Assembly: GCA_001931535.1 (NCBI GenBank)
Contig: CP016211.1
Span: 9,718,377-9,782,376, forward strand
DNA length: 64,000 bases
Source of the DNA: Minicystis rosea
Lineage (GTDB): Bacteria > Myxococcota_A > Polyangia > Polyangiales > Polyangiaceae
Reading direction: 5' to 3'
Part shown: in pieces, positions 1-7,756 of the stretch
How the letters are laid out: each line of letters begins with the position of its first letter
Numbering within the stretch: the first letter of the stretch is position 1
Notes under the pieces: model-generated
What the model saw: only the letters and a program-made list of their open reading frames with translations
Told to the model about the DNA's origin: nothing
Database searches by the model: none
Position numbers and translations under genes: made by a program

Positions 1-375
1 ATGAACGCGAACGACGACCGCTCGATGGGCCTCATCGCCTGGCAGCAAGCCCTCTACCCCGCAGGGCACCAGGACCGGCGGAACCTGATCCTGCACGCCT
101 TCATGGTGCCGGTCTTCATGGCGGGCACCGTGGCGGTGCTCGCGGGGGCCGTGATCTCGTGGCGGCTCGCGGTGGCCGGCGCGATCGCGATGGCGCTCTC
201 GATGGCCGCGCAGGGCCGCGGTCACAAGCAGGAGCGCACGCCCCCGGTGCCGTTCCGCGGCCCCGCGGACGTGGCCGCCCGGCTCCTCCTCGAACAGTGG
301 GTGACCTTCCCGCGCTTCGTGATCTCCGGCGGCTTTTCGCGCGCCCTGCGCGCGGCGCGCCGCCCCGCGGCGTGA
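1..375 (+). CDS. Mpo1-like (DUF962-type) small membrane protein
   Basis: A 124-residue protein starting at the first base of the window, so the true start could lie upstream. It has the hallmarks of the small Mpo1/DUF962-related family: WQQALYPAGHQDRRN near the N-terminus, two hydrophobic segments (about residues 30-50 and 54-68), then QGRGHKQERTPPVPFRGP and an EQWVTFPRF segment. Yeast Mpo1 is a membrane dioxygenase in fatty-acid alpha-oxidation; whether this short bacterial branch shares that chemistry is not known. It is followed by repeat copy A and then by the PpiC lipoprotein gene. Family assignment is from remembered motifs, function is inference. Confidence 0.7.
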   Translation: MNANDDRSMGLIAWQQALYPAGHQDRRNLILHAFMVPVFMAGTVAVLAGAVISWRLAVAGAIAMALSMAAQGRGHKQERTPPVPFRGPADVAARLLLEQWVTFPRFVISGGFSRALRAARRPAA

Positions 376-381
376 GCCGTC

Positions 382-518
382 ATTCACACGGCGGGGACAC
401 GCGTCCCCGCCGCCCCGCCGGCGAAGCCGTCGGGGCCCCACCACCCCGCGATCCACCCTCGCCGACGAGCACGTTTCGCCGCTTCGGGCCTGACGTTCGT
501 CGCATCGAGAGGCGTGAA
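382..518 (-). repeat. Dispersed two-hairpin element, copy A
   Basis: Read on the minus strand this matches copy B at 15855-16011: a CGATGCGACGAACGT block, then AGGCCCGAAGCGGCGAAAC, then GGTGGATCGCGGGGTGGTGG, then two hairpins. On the plus strand the hairpins are 413-422 pairing with 426-435 (one mismatch, loop GAA) and 393-398 pairing with 403-408. The left end is ATTCAC (382-387), seven nt after the stop codon of the first gene; a degenerate inverted copy (GTGAA) lies near 514-518. No protein is encoded. It looks like a small non-autonomous mobile or structured repeat. Confidence 0.75.
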
Positions 519-588
519 GGCAAGGTCATCGACCACGGCGATCCCTCGGGGCGCCTCTCCCGCCCGCTCTGTGCTAGATCGGCCCGCG

Positions 589-1593
589 ATGAAGCTCTGG
601 CCGGTCGCCCTCGTCTCCCTCGGCCTCCTCGCCGCTTGCAACGAGCACGCGCTCAAGCAGGTGCCGGCCGACGCCGGCCCGCCGGTCGGGGGCCTCACCC
701 CGGAGCAGGGCGCGCGCGTCGTGGCCAAGGTCGGCGACCGCACCATCACCCTCGCCGACTTCGCCCGCACGCTCGACCGCATGGATCAGTTCGATCGCCT
801 GCGGTACCAGAGCAAGGAGCGCCGCCGCGAGCTGCTGGAGGAGATGATCGACGTCGAGCTCCTCGCCGCCGAAGCGCGCCGCCTCGGCATCGACAAAGAG
901 GCCGACATGCAGGACGCCGTGCGCACCATCCTGCGCGACGCCATCCTGGCGCAGTCGCGCGAGGGCATGCCGGCGCCGGCGGCCATCCCCGACACGGAGA
1001 TCCGCGCCTACTACGACAGCCACCTCGATCGGTTCACCGAGCCGGAGCGCCGCCGCGTCGCCGCCATCGTGATGACCGACAAGAAGGAGGCGCAGAAGAT
1101 CCTCAAGGACGCGCAGAAGGTGAAGACGCCGACCGAGTGGGGCGAGCTCTTCTTCAAGCACTCGCTCACCGCGCCCAAGTCGCGCGGGCCGACGAACCCG
1201 GCGGAGCTCGCGGGCGACATCGGCATCGTCGGCCCGCTCGACGATCCCAAGGGCGCGAACGAGAAGGTCCCGAACGAGGTGCGCGCAGCAGCCTTCAAGC
1301 TCAAGGCCGTGGGCGACGTGGCCGAGGGCGTCATCGAGGCCGACGGGCGCCAGTACGTCGTCCGCCTCAACGGCATCACGCCGGGCCACAAGCGGTCCGT
1401 GGCCGAGGCCGATCGCTCCATCCGGGTGCTCCTGATCCAAGAGAAGATGGCCGCCCGCGAGCGTGCGCTCGAGGACGAGCTGCGGCAGAAGTTCACCGTG
1501 GAGATCGACGACAAAGCGCTCGCCTCGGTGCGCGTGCCCGCCGCCGCGGAGAAGAGCGCCCCGAGCGAAAGCGCAGCCGATGGCGGCAAGTGA
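589..1593 (+). CDS. PpiC/SurA-type peptidylprolyl isomerase lipoprotein
   Basis: A 334-residue protein with a lipoprotein signal (LLAAC, Cys17) and so probably tethered in the periplasm. A SurA-like N-terminal region (AKVGDRTITLADFARTLDRM, then a helical segment with EEMIDVELLAAEARRLGI) precedes a parvulin-like region (FTEPERRRVAAIVM through the GIVGPLDDP and VVRLNGITPGHKRSV segments). Proteins of this kind help fold or shepherd outer-membrane and secreted proteins. I chose the ATG at 589 because it opens directly on the signal peptide; an in-frame start at 514 would add 25 unlikely residues. A TGCTAGAT sequence just upstream (572-579) may be the promoter -10. The stop overlaps the next start by 14 nt, so the two are probably co-transcribed. 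Confidence 0.85.
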   Translation: MKLWPVALVSLGLLAACNEHALKQVPADAGPPVGGLTPEQGARVVAKVGDRTITLADFARTLDRMDQFDRLRYQSKERRRELLEEMIDVELLAAEARRLGIDKEADMQDAVRTILRDAILAQSREGMPAPAAIPDTEIRAYYDSHLDRFTEPERRRVAAIVMTDKKEAQKILKDAQKVKTPTEWGELFFKHSLTAPKSRGPTNPAELAGDIGIVGPLDDPKGANEKVPNEVRAAAFKLKAVGDVAEGVIEADGRQYVVRLNGITPGHKRSVAEADRSIRVLLIQEKMAARERALEDELRQKFTVEIDDKALASVRVPAAAEKSAPSESAADGGK

Positions 1594-2890
1594 CGGCCTG
1601 ATCGCGCGCGGCGCGAGCCTCCGCGACGACAGCGCACCGCGCCTCGAAAGCACGGGCACCGTCGAGCGCCGCCTGCCGGTCATGATGGGGCCGCAAGCGG
1701 CCCCAAACCCCGGGCCGCAGGCGGCCCTCGGCGCGATGGGGCCGCAAGCGGCCGTGGGTGCGATGGATTCGCAAGCGGCCCTTGGTGCGAAGCCCGACGC
1801 GCGCGCGAAGAAGAAGCGCTCCAAGAACGACTGGACGGCGGAGCTGCGCGCTTCGCTCCACACGGCCGACGATCTGGCCCGCGCGCTCGACCTCACGCCC
1901 GAGGAGCTCGAAGGCGCGCGCCGCGCCGAGCAGCAGGGGCTCCCGCTGCGCGTCACGCCCTACTACCTCGGCCTCTGCGACAAGCACGATCCGCGCTGCC
2001 CGATCCGGCTCCAGTGCGTCCCCCGCGCCGACGAGTCGCACGAGGTGCCCGGCGACATGGCCGATCCGCTCGGCGAGGTCGCCCACGAGGTCGCGCCGCA
2101 CCTCGTGCAGCGGTACCCCGATCGCGCGCTCCTCCTCGCCACCGATCGCTGCGGCGTCTACTGCCGCTTCTGCACCCGATCACGCATGGTCGGCGACGGC
2201 GGCGGCGCCGTCTCGCTCGATCGGCTCGGGCCCGCCTTCGCCTACCTCGAAGCGCACCCCGAGGTGCGCGACGTGATCTTGAGCGGCGGCGATCCGCTCA
2301 CCTCGTCGACCGATCGCTTGGTCCGCCTCCTCGAGCGCCTCCGCAGCATCCCGAGCGTGGAGACCATCCGCCTCGCCACGCGCGTGCCGGTAACGCTGCC
2401 CGCGCGCATCACCGGGGAGCTCGTGCGCGCGCTCAAGCCGCACCACCCCATCTGGGTGATGACGCACTTCAACCACCCGAAGGAGCTGACGAAGCAAGCC
2501 GAGCAAGCCTGCCGCCGCCTCGCGGACAACGGCTTCCCGGTGATGAACCAGACCGTGCTCCTCCGCGGCGTGAACGACGATCCGCGCGTCCTCGAGCAGC
2601 TCTTCCGCGGCCTCATTCGTTGGCGCGTGCGCCCGTACTACCTGCTCCAGATGGATCCCGTCCGCGGCACGAGCCACCTGCGCACGCCCATCGCGACCGG
2701 CATCGCCATCATGGAGCAGCTCCAAGGCCGTCTCACCGGCATCGCGCTCCCCAAGCTCATCGTCGACACCCCGGGCGGCATGGGCAAAGTCCCCGTCGGC
2801 CCCGACTGGATCGTCGCCCGCTCCCCCGGCCGCACCGTCCTCCGCACCCACCGCGGCGTCGAAGTCGAATACCTCGACCCGCCGGCATAG
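1580..2890 (+). CDS. KamA-family radical SAM aminomutase
   Basis: A 436-residue radical SAM protein of the lysine 2,3-aminomutase (KamA/EpmB) family. The cluster motif is CGVYCRFC (CX3CX2C, followed by TRSRM), SGGDPL follows, and PGGMGKVP near the C-terminus matches the region holding the PLP lysine. Family members use SAM, a [4Fe-4S] cluster and PLP to shift an amino group, either on free lysine or as EF-P beta-lysylation; which applies here cannot be told. Recognisable family sequence starts only around NDWTAELRASL (about 1826); before it lies an oddity, four 8-9-residue repeats of the GPQAALGAM type encoded by a palindromic DNA repeat. The start at 1580 keeps the frame open through them, but initiation at 1684 or 1762 is possible. 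Overlaps the preceding gene by 14 nt. Confidence 0.85.
   Translation: MAASDGLIARGASLRDDSAPRLESTGTVERRLPVMMGPQAAPNPGPQAALGAMGPQAAVGAMDSQAALGAKPDARAKKKRSKNDWTAELRASLHTADDLARALDLTPEELEGARRAEQQGLPLRVTPYYLGLCDKHDPRCPIRLQCVPRADESHEVPGDMADPLGEVAHEVAPHLVQRYPDRALLLATDRCGVYCRFCTRSRMVGDGGGAVSLDRLGPAFAYLEAHPEVRDVILSGGDPLTSSTDRLVRLLERLRSIPSVETIRLATRVPVTLPARITGELVRALKPHHPIWVMTHFNHPKELTKQAEQACRRLADNGFPVMNQTVLLRGVNDDPRVLEQLFRGLIRWRVRPYYLLQMDPVRGTSHLRTPIATGIAIMEQLQGRLTGIALPKLIVDTPGGMGKVPVGPDWIVARSPGRTVLRTHRGVEVEYLDPPA
1685..1793 (+). repeat. 27-bp repeats with GGGGCCGCAAGCGGCCCC palindrome inside kamA-like gene
   Basis: Four units of about 24-27 bp, encoding GPQAAPNP, GPQAALGAM, GPQAAVGAM and DSQAALGA. The first contains the 18-bp near-perfect palindrome at 1687-1704. 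The same palindrome in the opposite orientation occurs twice at 21305-21357, with the same flanking ATGGGG...CCCCAAAC context for one copy, so this is a dispersed repeat family rather than an ordinary coding repeat. Confidence 0.8.
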
Positions 2891-2903
2891 AAGGCCCGGA
2901 GTC

Positions 2904-3072
2904 GAGCCCTTCGAGGCTGGATTGGGGCCCTTGGAGCCGGCCCTGGAGCCCTTCGGGGCCGGATTCGAGCCCTTCGGGGCCGGATTCACGCCCCAAAGGG
3001 TTCCAGATCCAGCCCTTTGGGGCGAGCACGGTGCCCTTTGGGGCGAGCACGGTGCCCTTTGGGGCGGGAATG
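2904..3072 (+). repeat. 21-bp tandem repeat array, 8 units
   Basis: Eight consecutive units (2904, 2925, 2946, 2967, 2988, 3010, 3031, 3052) with core CCCTTCGGGG or CCCTTTGGGG. Units 3 and 4 are identical; units 6-8 form a second subtype. Unit 5 (22 bp) carries the core inverted as CCCCAAAGGG. The array lies between the convergent kamA-like gene and the outer-membrane protein gene. One frame reads as heptads (EPFGAGF, GALWGEH), but I do not regard it as a gene. Confidence 0.85.
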
Positions 3073-3276
3073 GGGCCTTGAAGCAGCGGCAGCAGCCGCG
3101 CACGAAGTAAGCGGGCCATGGCAAGCGTCGGGCGTGGCCTGCATGCGACGCGCGAGCCGTGATGACACCAGTGCTTCGAGAAACGGCAGAGCAGCAAGGG
3201 CCTGCGCCCGCTCCCTGGCGGTCGCGGCTGCTCCTGCTGCCCTGAATCCGCTCCCTGGCGGCTGCTGGTGGGCAGG

Positions 3277-3303
3277 GGCGCGCCTTCGGGAGGGCGGCGC
3301 GCC
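3277..3303 (-). terminator. GGCGCGCC inverted repeat after the outer-membrane protein gene
   Basis: GGCGCGCC at 3277-3284 can pair with the same palindromic octamer at 3296-3303 (11-nt loop). It sits eight bases beyond the stop of the minus-strand gene at 3312. There is no T-run, so a terminator role is only a suggestion. Confidence 0.35.
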
Positions 3304-3311
3304 GGGCCGGA

Positions 3312-4892
3312 TCAGAACATCACGACGCCGCTGGCGAAGAGGTCGAAGGTGTTGCTGGAGTCGACCCAGAAGCGGCGGCCGACGGAGTTGATGGTGGCCC
3401 GGTAGTAGGGGTTGGGGATGCCGGTGGTCTTGAGGCCGGTGGACTCGTCGCCGGTGTGGCAGGGGCCGCTGTTGTCGAAGGTGCTGTTGCCGCCGGGGTT
3501 GCAGGGCGCGTCGGTGGTGAGGAGGTGGCCCTGGTCGTGGCGATAGCCGAGACCGAAGGAGAACTTCACGTACTCACCGACCTGCCACGTGGCCGAGCCG
3601 GAGATGCGGAACGAGCCGTAGGCCGACACGTCGGTGAGGCCCGTGTTGAAGACGCGGTTCGAGGTGTCGTCGACGACGGAGCGCGGCTGGCAGACCGTCA
3701 TCGGATCGTTGTCGGTGCACGCGGCCGAGGAGAAATCCGTGTTCGCCTTGTAGGCGGCGAACTGCGGCTGGCGCATCGACTTCGCGTTGGTGCTGCCGAG
3801 CGCGTCGAAGAGCTCGGAGTAGTCGCGACCTTCCGAGTTGTAGGTGCCGGCGAGGCGGAGGTCGAAGGTGAGACGGCCGAACTTCTCGCGGTTCTCCCAG
3901 GGGATGATCATCATCCCCAACATCATCGTGCCGCGCACGGGCGGGTGGTTCACGAGCGCCTGCGAGAGGTTCACGCCGTAGTCGCTCGACGACTGCTGGA
4001 ACTCGAAGAGCGCGGAGAAGCCACCGTACGGCTCGATGTACTTGATCCGCTTCGACATGATCGTGTGCAGCTCGAGGCCGATGGTGCCGCGCGTCACGCC
4101 GGCGGAGCGCTGCTTCGTCACGTCCGGGCTCTCGAAGTTGCCCTCTTGCTTGCCGTTGCGGTTGATGTCCGACGGGTCGGCGCACTTCTGCTGGCCGGCG
4201 TCGGGCTTGTCGTTGCACGCGTGCATCGGCGTGCCGACGCTGAAGCGGCCCTCGAAGCCGAAGAGCCAGGTGGGCTTCGAGCGATCGCGCGCCTGGTTCA
4301 AGATGTCGAAGTCGAGGCCGACGGCGATGTGCTCGAGGCCGCTCCGCGTGGGCGCGGAGAAGGGGACGCTGAAGAGCTGCTCGCCGGGCGCGCCCGCGGT
4401 GGCCGCGCCGTTCGTGGCTCGACCGTCGATCTGCGAGAGGCTGCGCGTGTTGCTGAGGATGATCGGCAGCGAGACGTGCAGCGCGATGTCCTTGTAGAGC
4501 CCGATGTCGAGCCGCGGGCTGAGGCGCGCCGTCGTCTCCGCGTATTTGGCGACGTTGAGCGTGTGCGCCGTGTAGCCGCCGGTCGTGAGGCCGGGCTGCG
4601 CGATCGCCGTCTCGCGCAGGATGCGCGCGCTCTTGTTCGAGTAGTCGAAGCCGAGGCTGATGTTGAGGTCGAAGGGGTCGCCGTCGTCGAACGCGTCGAT
4701 GACGTTGGTGACCTCGCCCGACTCCTGCATCACGCGAGGCTCGGTCGTGTTGCGCGGCTCGTCCGCACGCGCCGGCGAGGCGCCGAGCAAGAGCCCGAGG
4801 CCGCCGAGGCTCGCCAGCGTCGCCGACAGAACACCCCGGACACCGGGTGTGTGAGAAGCCACGCGAGCTCCGCTACCAGGGAAGATGCGCAT
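3312..4892 (-). CDS. Putative outer-membrane beta-barrel protein
   Basis: A 526-residue exported protein of unknown family. The N-terminus has a long signal peptide (basic start, hydrophobic GVLSATLASLGGLGLLLGA, cleavage near SPARADE). The mature part is rich in alternating strands with aromatic residues (NISLGFDYSNKSAR, LDIGLYKDIALHVSLPIIL, FKFSFGLGYRHD) and ends in VVMF, the C-terminal Phe typical of outer-membrane barrels. Several Cys pairs occur (CNDKPDAGQQKC, CTDNDPMTVC). I placed the start at the ATG at 4892, adjacent to the signal; ATG 4946 is an in-frame alternative. A TAGCGT box lies 17 nt upstream. It lies 68 nt downstream of the PP2C gene on the same strand. Confidence 0.7.
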   Translation of the reverse strand: MRIFPGSGARVASHTPGVRGVLSATLASLGGLGLLLGASPARADEPRNTTEPRVMQESGEVTNVIDAFDDGDPFDLNISLGFDYSNKSARILRETAIAQPGLTTGGYTAHTLNVAKYAETTARLSPRLDIGLYKDIALHVSLPIILSNTRSLSQIDGRATNGAATAGAPGEQLFSVPFSAPTRSGLEHIAVGLDFDILNQARDRSKPTWLFGFEGRFSVGTPMHACNDKPDAGQQKCADPSDINRNGKQEGNFESPDVTKQRSAGVTRGTIGLELHTIMSKRIKYIEPYGGFSALFEFQQSSSDYGVNLSQALVNHPPVRGTMMLGMMIIPWENREKFGRLTFDLRLAGTYNSEGRDYSELFDALGSTNAKSMRQPQFAAYKANTDFSSAACTDNDPMTVCQPRSVVDDTSNRVFNTGLTDVSAYGSFRISGSATWQVGEYVKFSFGLGYRHDQGHLLTTDAPCNPGGNSTFDNSGPCHTGDESTGLKTTGIPNPYYRATINSVGRRFWVDSSNTFDLFASGVVMF

Positions 4893-4960
4893 GATTACCC
4901 GTTTTCCGGACGCTACCGGCCGGGGCACGAAGGTGTCAACTTGCATCGCCCGAGCGTCCG

Positions 4961-6334
4961 TCACGTCCCACCCACCTGTTCAGGGCCATTCGCCACGGCA
5001 GGTGGCCCCGGTGTGCCGCCGGGCTCGGGATCGAGCGTCGCCAGCGTGGTTTCGTCGGCGTCGGGGAAGATTGCGTCGGTCACGTCCTCGGCCAAAAGCT
5101 CTTGCCGGGCGGACGAAAGATCGCGCGACGTCTGATCCAACCGATCGGCGAGCACGCCGAGGAACTGCCAGAGCAGCTTCACCGCGAGCTCGTGCTCCTT
5201 GCGGAGGATCTCGAAGAAGTCGGCGCGACGCAGGGCGATGAGCTCGCTCGGCTGCACGGCGGTCACCGTCGCGGAGCGCGGCATCGCGCGGATCAGAGCC
5301 ATCTCGCCGAAGTGATCGCCGGGCCCGACTTCGAGCAGCACCGTCTCGTTGCGGCTGATGCGACACAGGCCCGTGAGCACGATGAAGAGCTCGTCGCCGC
5401 GATCTTCCTCGCGCACCACCGTCTCGCCCGGCTTGAAGCCGATGACCTCGACGACCTGCATGACGCGGAGGAGCTCGCGCTCGTTGAGCCGCTGGAAGAG
5501 CGGCATGCGCAGGAGCACGTCGCGCTTCAACGCGAGCTGGCGGGCGCGCACGCTGTCCTTGGCGTCGCCTTCGCCGAGGCGCACCAGGACGGCGGTGATG
5601 TTGTCCTTGCCGCCCTTGCGATTGGCCAGCTCGACGAGGCCGGCGGTGGCGACGTCGGGATCTTCTTCTTCGAAGTACGGCTCGAGCTCGGCGGGGTGCG
5701 CGATGTACCCATGGAGCCCGTCCGACGCGAGGAGGAACTGGTCGCCCGGGAGCACCTCGATGGTGAGCGTGTCGACCTCGACGCGCTCGTACACGCCGAC
5801 CGCGCGGGTGATGGCGTTCTTCTGCGCGACCTTTTCGATCTGCTCGCGCGTGAGCTTGCCGCGCTTGATGAGCTCGTTGAAGACGGTGTGATCCTCGGTC
5901 ACCTGCTGGATGCGGCCTTCGCGGAGCAGGTAGATGCGGCTGTCGCCCACGTGGGCGATGAAGCCGTGCGAGCCGGCGATGAGCAGCGCCGAGAGCGTCG
6001 TGCCCATGCCGCGCTTCTGCGGGTCGAGGCGGGCCTCTTCGTGGATCTTGCCGCAGGCGCGCTGCACGGCCTGCTCGAGCAGGCTCAGGATGGTGCGCGA
6101 GCCGCGGCTCTGCGCGCCCATGGCCGCGATGGTCTCGCGCTCTTTCTTCAGCTCTTCGTGGATGATGCGCACCGCGAGCGCGCTCGCGACCTCGCCCGCG
6201 GCGTGGCCGCCCATGCCATCGGCGACGATGAAGAGGCAGAGCTTTCGGTCGACGAGGAAGTTGTCCTCGTTGTGATCACGCAGCTTCCCCACGTCGGTCG
6301 ACGCAGAGAAGCGAATGTTTTCGGCCAAGCCCAT
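4961..6334 (-). CDS. PP2C-type protein phosphatase fused to a cyclic-nucleotide-binding domain
   Basis: A 457-residue protein. Residues 1 to about 245 are a PP2C/PPM Ser/Thr phosphatase: RDHNEDN (20-25), ADGMGGHAAGE (38-48) for the metal site, MGTTLSALLI, HVGDSRIYLL, LLASDGLHGY and GGKDNITAVLV. Residues about 270-400 are a cNMP-binding (CAP_ED) domain with FKPGETVVREEDRGDELFIVLTG and a phosphate-cassette-like FGEMALIRAMPRSATVTA segment. A variable tail follows. It probably dephosphorylates targets of the many myxobacterial Ser/Thr kinases, with activity or location tuned by a cyclic nucleotide (inference). Transcribed divergently from the TPR gene at 6463. Confidence 0.9.
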   Translation of the reverse strand: MGLAENIRFSASTDVGKLRDHNEDNFLVDRKLCLFIVADGMGGHAAGEVASALAVRIIHEELKKERETIAAMGAQSRGSRTILSLLEQAVQRACGKIHEEARLDPQKRGMGTTLSALLIAGSHGFIAHVGDSRIYLLREGRIQQVTEDHTVFNELIKRGKLTREQIEKVAQKNAITRAVGVYERVEVDTLTIEVLPGDQFLLASDGLHGYIAHPAELEPYFEEEDPDVATAGLVELANRKGGKDNITAVLVRLGEGDAKDSVRARQLALKRDVLLRMPLFQRLNERELLRVMQVVEVIGFKPGETVVREEDRGDELFIVLTGLCRISRNETVLLEVGPGDHFGEMALIRAMPRSATVTAVQPSELIALRRADFFEILRKEHELAVKLLWQFLGVLADRLDQTSRDLSSARQELLAEDVTDAIFPDADETTLATLDPEPGGTPGPPAVANGPEQVGGT

Positions 6335-6343
6335 GCGGGCACG

Positions 6344-6349
6344 AGGCTA
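6344..6349 (-). promoter_or_regulatory. Putative -10 box TAGCCT of the PP2C gene
   Basis: Reads TAGCCT on the minus strand, 9 nt before the ATG at 6334. This spacing would put the transcript start at or next to the start codon. Confidence 0.5.
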
Positions 6350-6446
6350 ACCGAGGGGGCGGGCCGAGGTCACGATCGAAGGCCCGGAGAAGCACGTCCC
6401 CGACGACACCTCGCCGCGCGGCCTACGCGCCCCGGCGTTCATGCCG

Positions 6447-6452
6447 TACCTT
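6447..6452 (+). promoter_or_regulatory. Putative -10 box TACCTT of the TPR gene
   Basis: TACCTT ends 10 nt before the ATG at 6463; part of the near-start TANNNT pattern. No Shine-Dalgarno sequence is visible in between. Confidence 0.5.
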
Positions 6453-6462
6453 ACGCGCTCCC

Positions 6463-7581
6463 ATGACCAGCGAGGAGCTGTACGCCCGGGCCCTGGATCG
6501 GCTCGTGGAAGGCGACACCCCAGGCGGGATCACCGACCTTTCGGGCTACCTCGCCGCGCGCCCGGACGACGTGGACGCGTGGCTCGCGCTCGGCGCGGCA
6601 TACACCTCCATCGCGCACCTCGGCGACGCCGCGGCCGCGCTGGAGCGCGCGGTGGATCACGACGGCACCCGCATCGACGCGAGGCTCGCCCACGCGCGCG
6701 CGCTGGTCGATCTCGGGCGCCTCGACGAGGCCGCGGCCTCGCTCGAAGAGGCCGCGCGGCAAGCGCCCGACGATGCGCGCGTGCTCTGCGATCTCGGCGT
6801 CCTCCGCTACGATCAGCGCCGCCTCGACGAGGCCGCCAACCTGCTTTCGCAGGCCGTCGCGCTCGCGCCGCGCCACGCGCGATCCCGCTACGCGCTCGGC
6901 GTCGTCCACGAAGCACGCCGCGATCTCGGCGCCGCCGTGGCCGCCTACCGGGCCGCGATCACGATCGATCCGAAGCTCACCGATGCCCGGCGCACGCTCG
7001 CCGACGCGCTCGCGAGCCTGGGCGAGCACGAGGCCGCAGCCGCGGAGCTCGACGCGCTCCTCGGGCTCGATCCCGGCGACGCGAAGGCCGCGCAGAACCT
7101 CGCCGTCCTCCGCCGCGCGCTCGCCGACATGGAGCGCCGCCGCCTGCTCGGCAAAGGCCGCGACGCGCTCGCCGCCTCCACGCTGGTCACGCGCGGCGAG
7201 CTCCGCGACAAGGGACGCGCGGGCGACGGCTCGATCCGCTACGCCGCGCCGTTCGTCGAGGTCGCGGCCACCTTCGACGCCGACGGCGCCCTCGAGGCGC
7301 TGCGCTTCTCGCTCACCGATCCCGAGCGCGCCGCCCGCACCGAGGACGATCGCTTCGCCGTCACCGTCATCACCTCCGATGGCCGGACCGTGCCCGCCGA
7401 CCTCGGCACCGCGCTCACGCTCACCTTCCTGCGCGAGGCGCTCGGCTGCACGCTGACGACGGCGAGCGCGCTCTACGCGCACCTCCTCGCCGGCGAAGCA
7501 GAGGTCACCTGGGCCGGCGCGCACCTCGCCTTCACCGACGTCCCCCGCCCCGGCCTCCGCGTCCACCGGCAGAGCGGTTGA
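6463..7581 (+). CDS. TPR-repeat protein
   Basis: A 372-residue protein without signal peptide, so probably cytoplasmic. Residues 1 to about 210 are tandem tetratricopeptide repeats (DVDAWLALGAAYTSIAHLGDAAAALERAV, DDARVLCDLGVLRYDQRRLDEAANLLSQAVAL, HARSRYALGVVHEARRDLGAAVAAYRAAI and so on), the usual protein-interaction scaffold. The last 150 residues are a distinct non-TPR region (FVEVAATFDADGALEALRFSL, DRFAVTVITSDGRTVPADLG) that I do not recognise. Convergent with radC, divergent from the PP2C gene. Confidence 0.8.
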   Translation: MTSEELYARALDRLVEGDTPGGITDLSGYLAARPDDVDAWLALGAAYTSIAHLGDAAAALERAVDHDGTRIDARLAHARALVDLGRLDEAAASLEEAARQAPDDARVLCDLGVLRYDQRRLDEAANLLSQAVALAPRHARSRYALGVVHEARRDLGAAVAAYRAAITIDPKLTDARRTLADALASLGEHEAAAAELDALLGLDPGDAKAAQNLAVLRRALADMERRRLLGKGRDALAASTLVTRGELRDKGRAGDGSIRYAAPFVEVAATFDADGALEALRFSLTDPERAARTEDDRFAVTVITSDGRTVPADLGTALTLTFLREALGCTLTTASALYAHLLAGEAEVTWAGAHLAFTDVPRPGLRVHRQSG

Positions 7582-7590
7582 AGCGCACGC

Positions 7591-7756
7591 GATTCGTTGC
7601 TGCTCAAACCATCTCCCAACGACGGTGCGCTCGAACCTCATGCAGCCGCGAGCGCGAGCGAGCGGACCCCATCGAGCGCGCCGGGACATCGCCTCGATGC
7701 GTCGGCTCCTCGCGCACGATGCCGGTGTTCGGAGATCGTTGCAGCTCAAAGCATCT
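7591..7756. repeat. Imperfect direct repeat duplicating the radC 3' end
   Basis: CGTTGCTGCTCAAACCATCTCC (from 7595) and CGTTGCAGCTCAAAGCATCTCC (from 7736) differ at two positions. The second copy contains the radC stop codon and last codons; the first lies just after the TPR gene stop. About 120 bp of non-coding sequence separates them. Confidence 0.6.

Larger units (their letters stand above)
2891..3311. other. Non-coding convergent intergenic region
   Basis: Holds the 21-bp array (2904-3072), a short direct duplication of CCGCTCCCTGGCGG (around 3208 and 3249) and a GGCGCGCC inverted repeat (3277-3303). I see no convincing gene. Confidence 0.7.

Noticed and set aside
159..1601. 480-codon overlapping plus-strand frame over the first two genes
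   Set aside because: Arg/Ala/Pro-rich shadow that also crosses repeat copy A; the other frames encode recognisable proteins.
2904..3072. CRISPR-like array
   Set aside because: Units abut with no spacers and no cas genes are present.
2922..3110. Short peptide of EPFGAGF/GALWGEH heptads
   Set aside because: Merely the translation of the 21-bp array; no ribosome site and frame lost at the 22-bp unit's inverted core.
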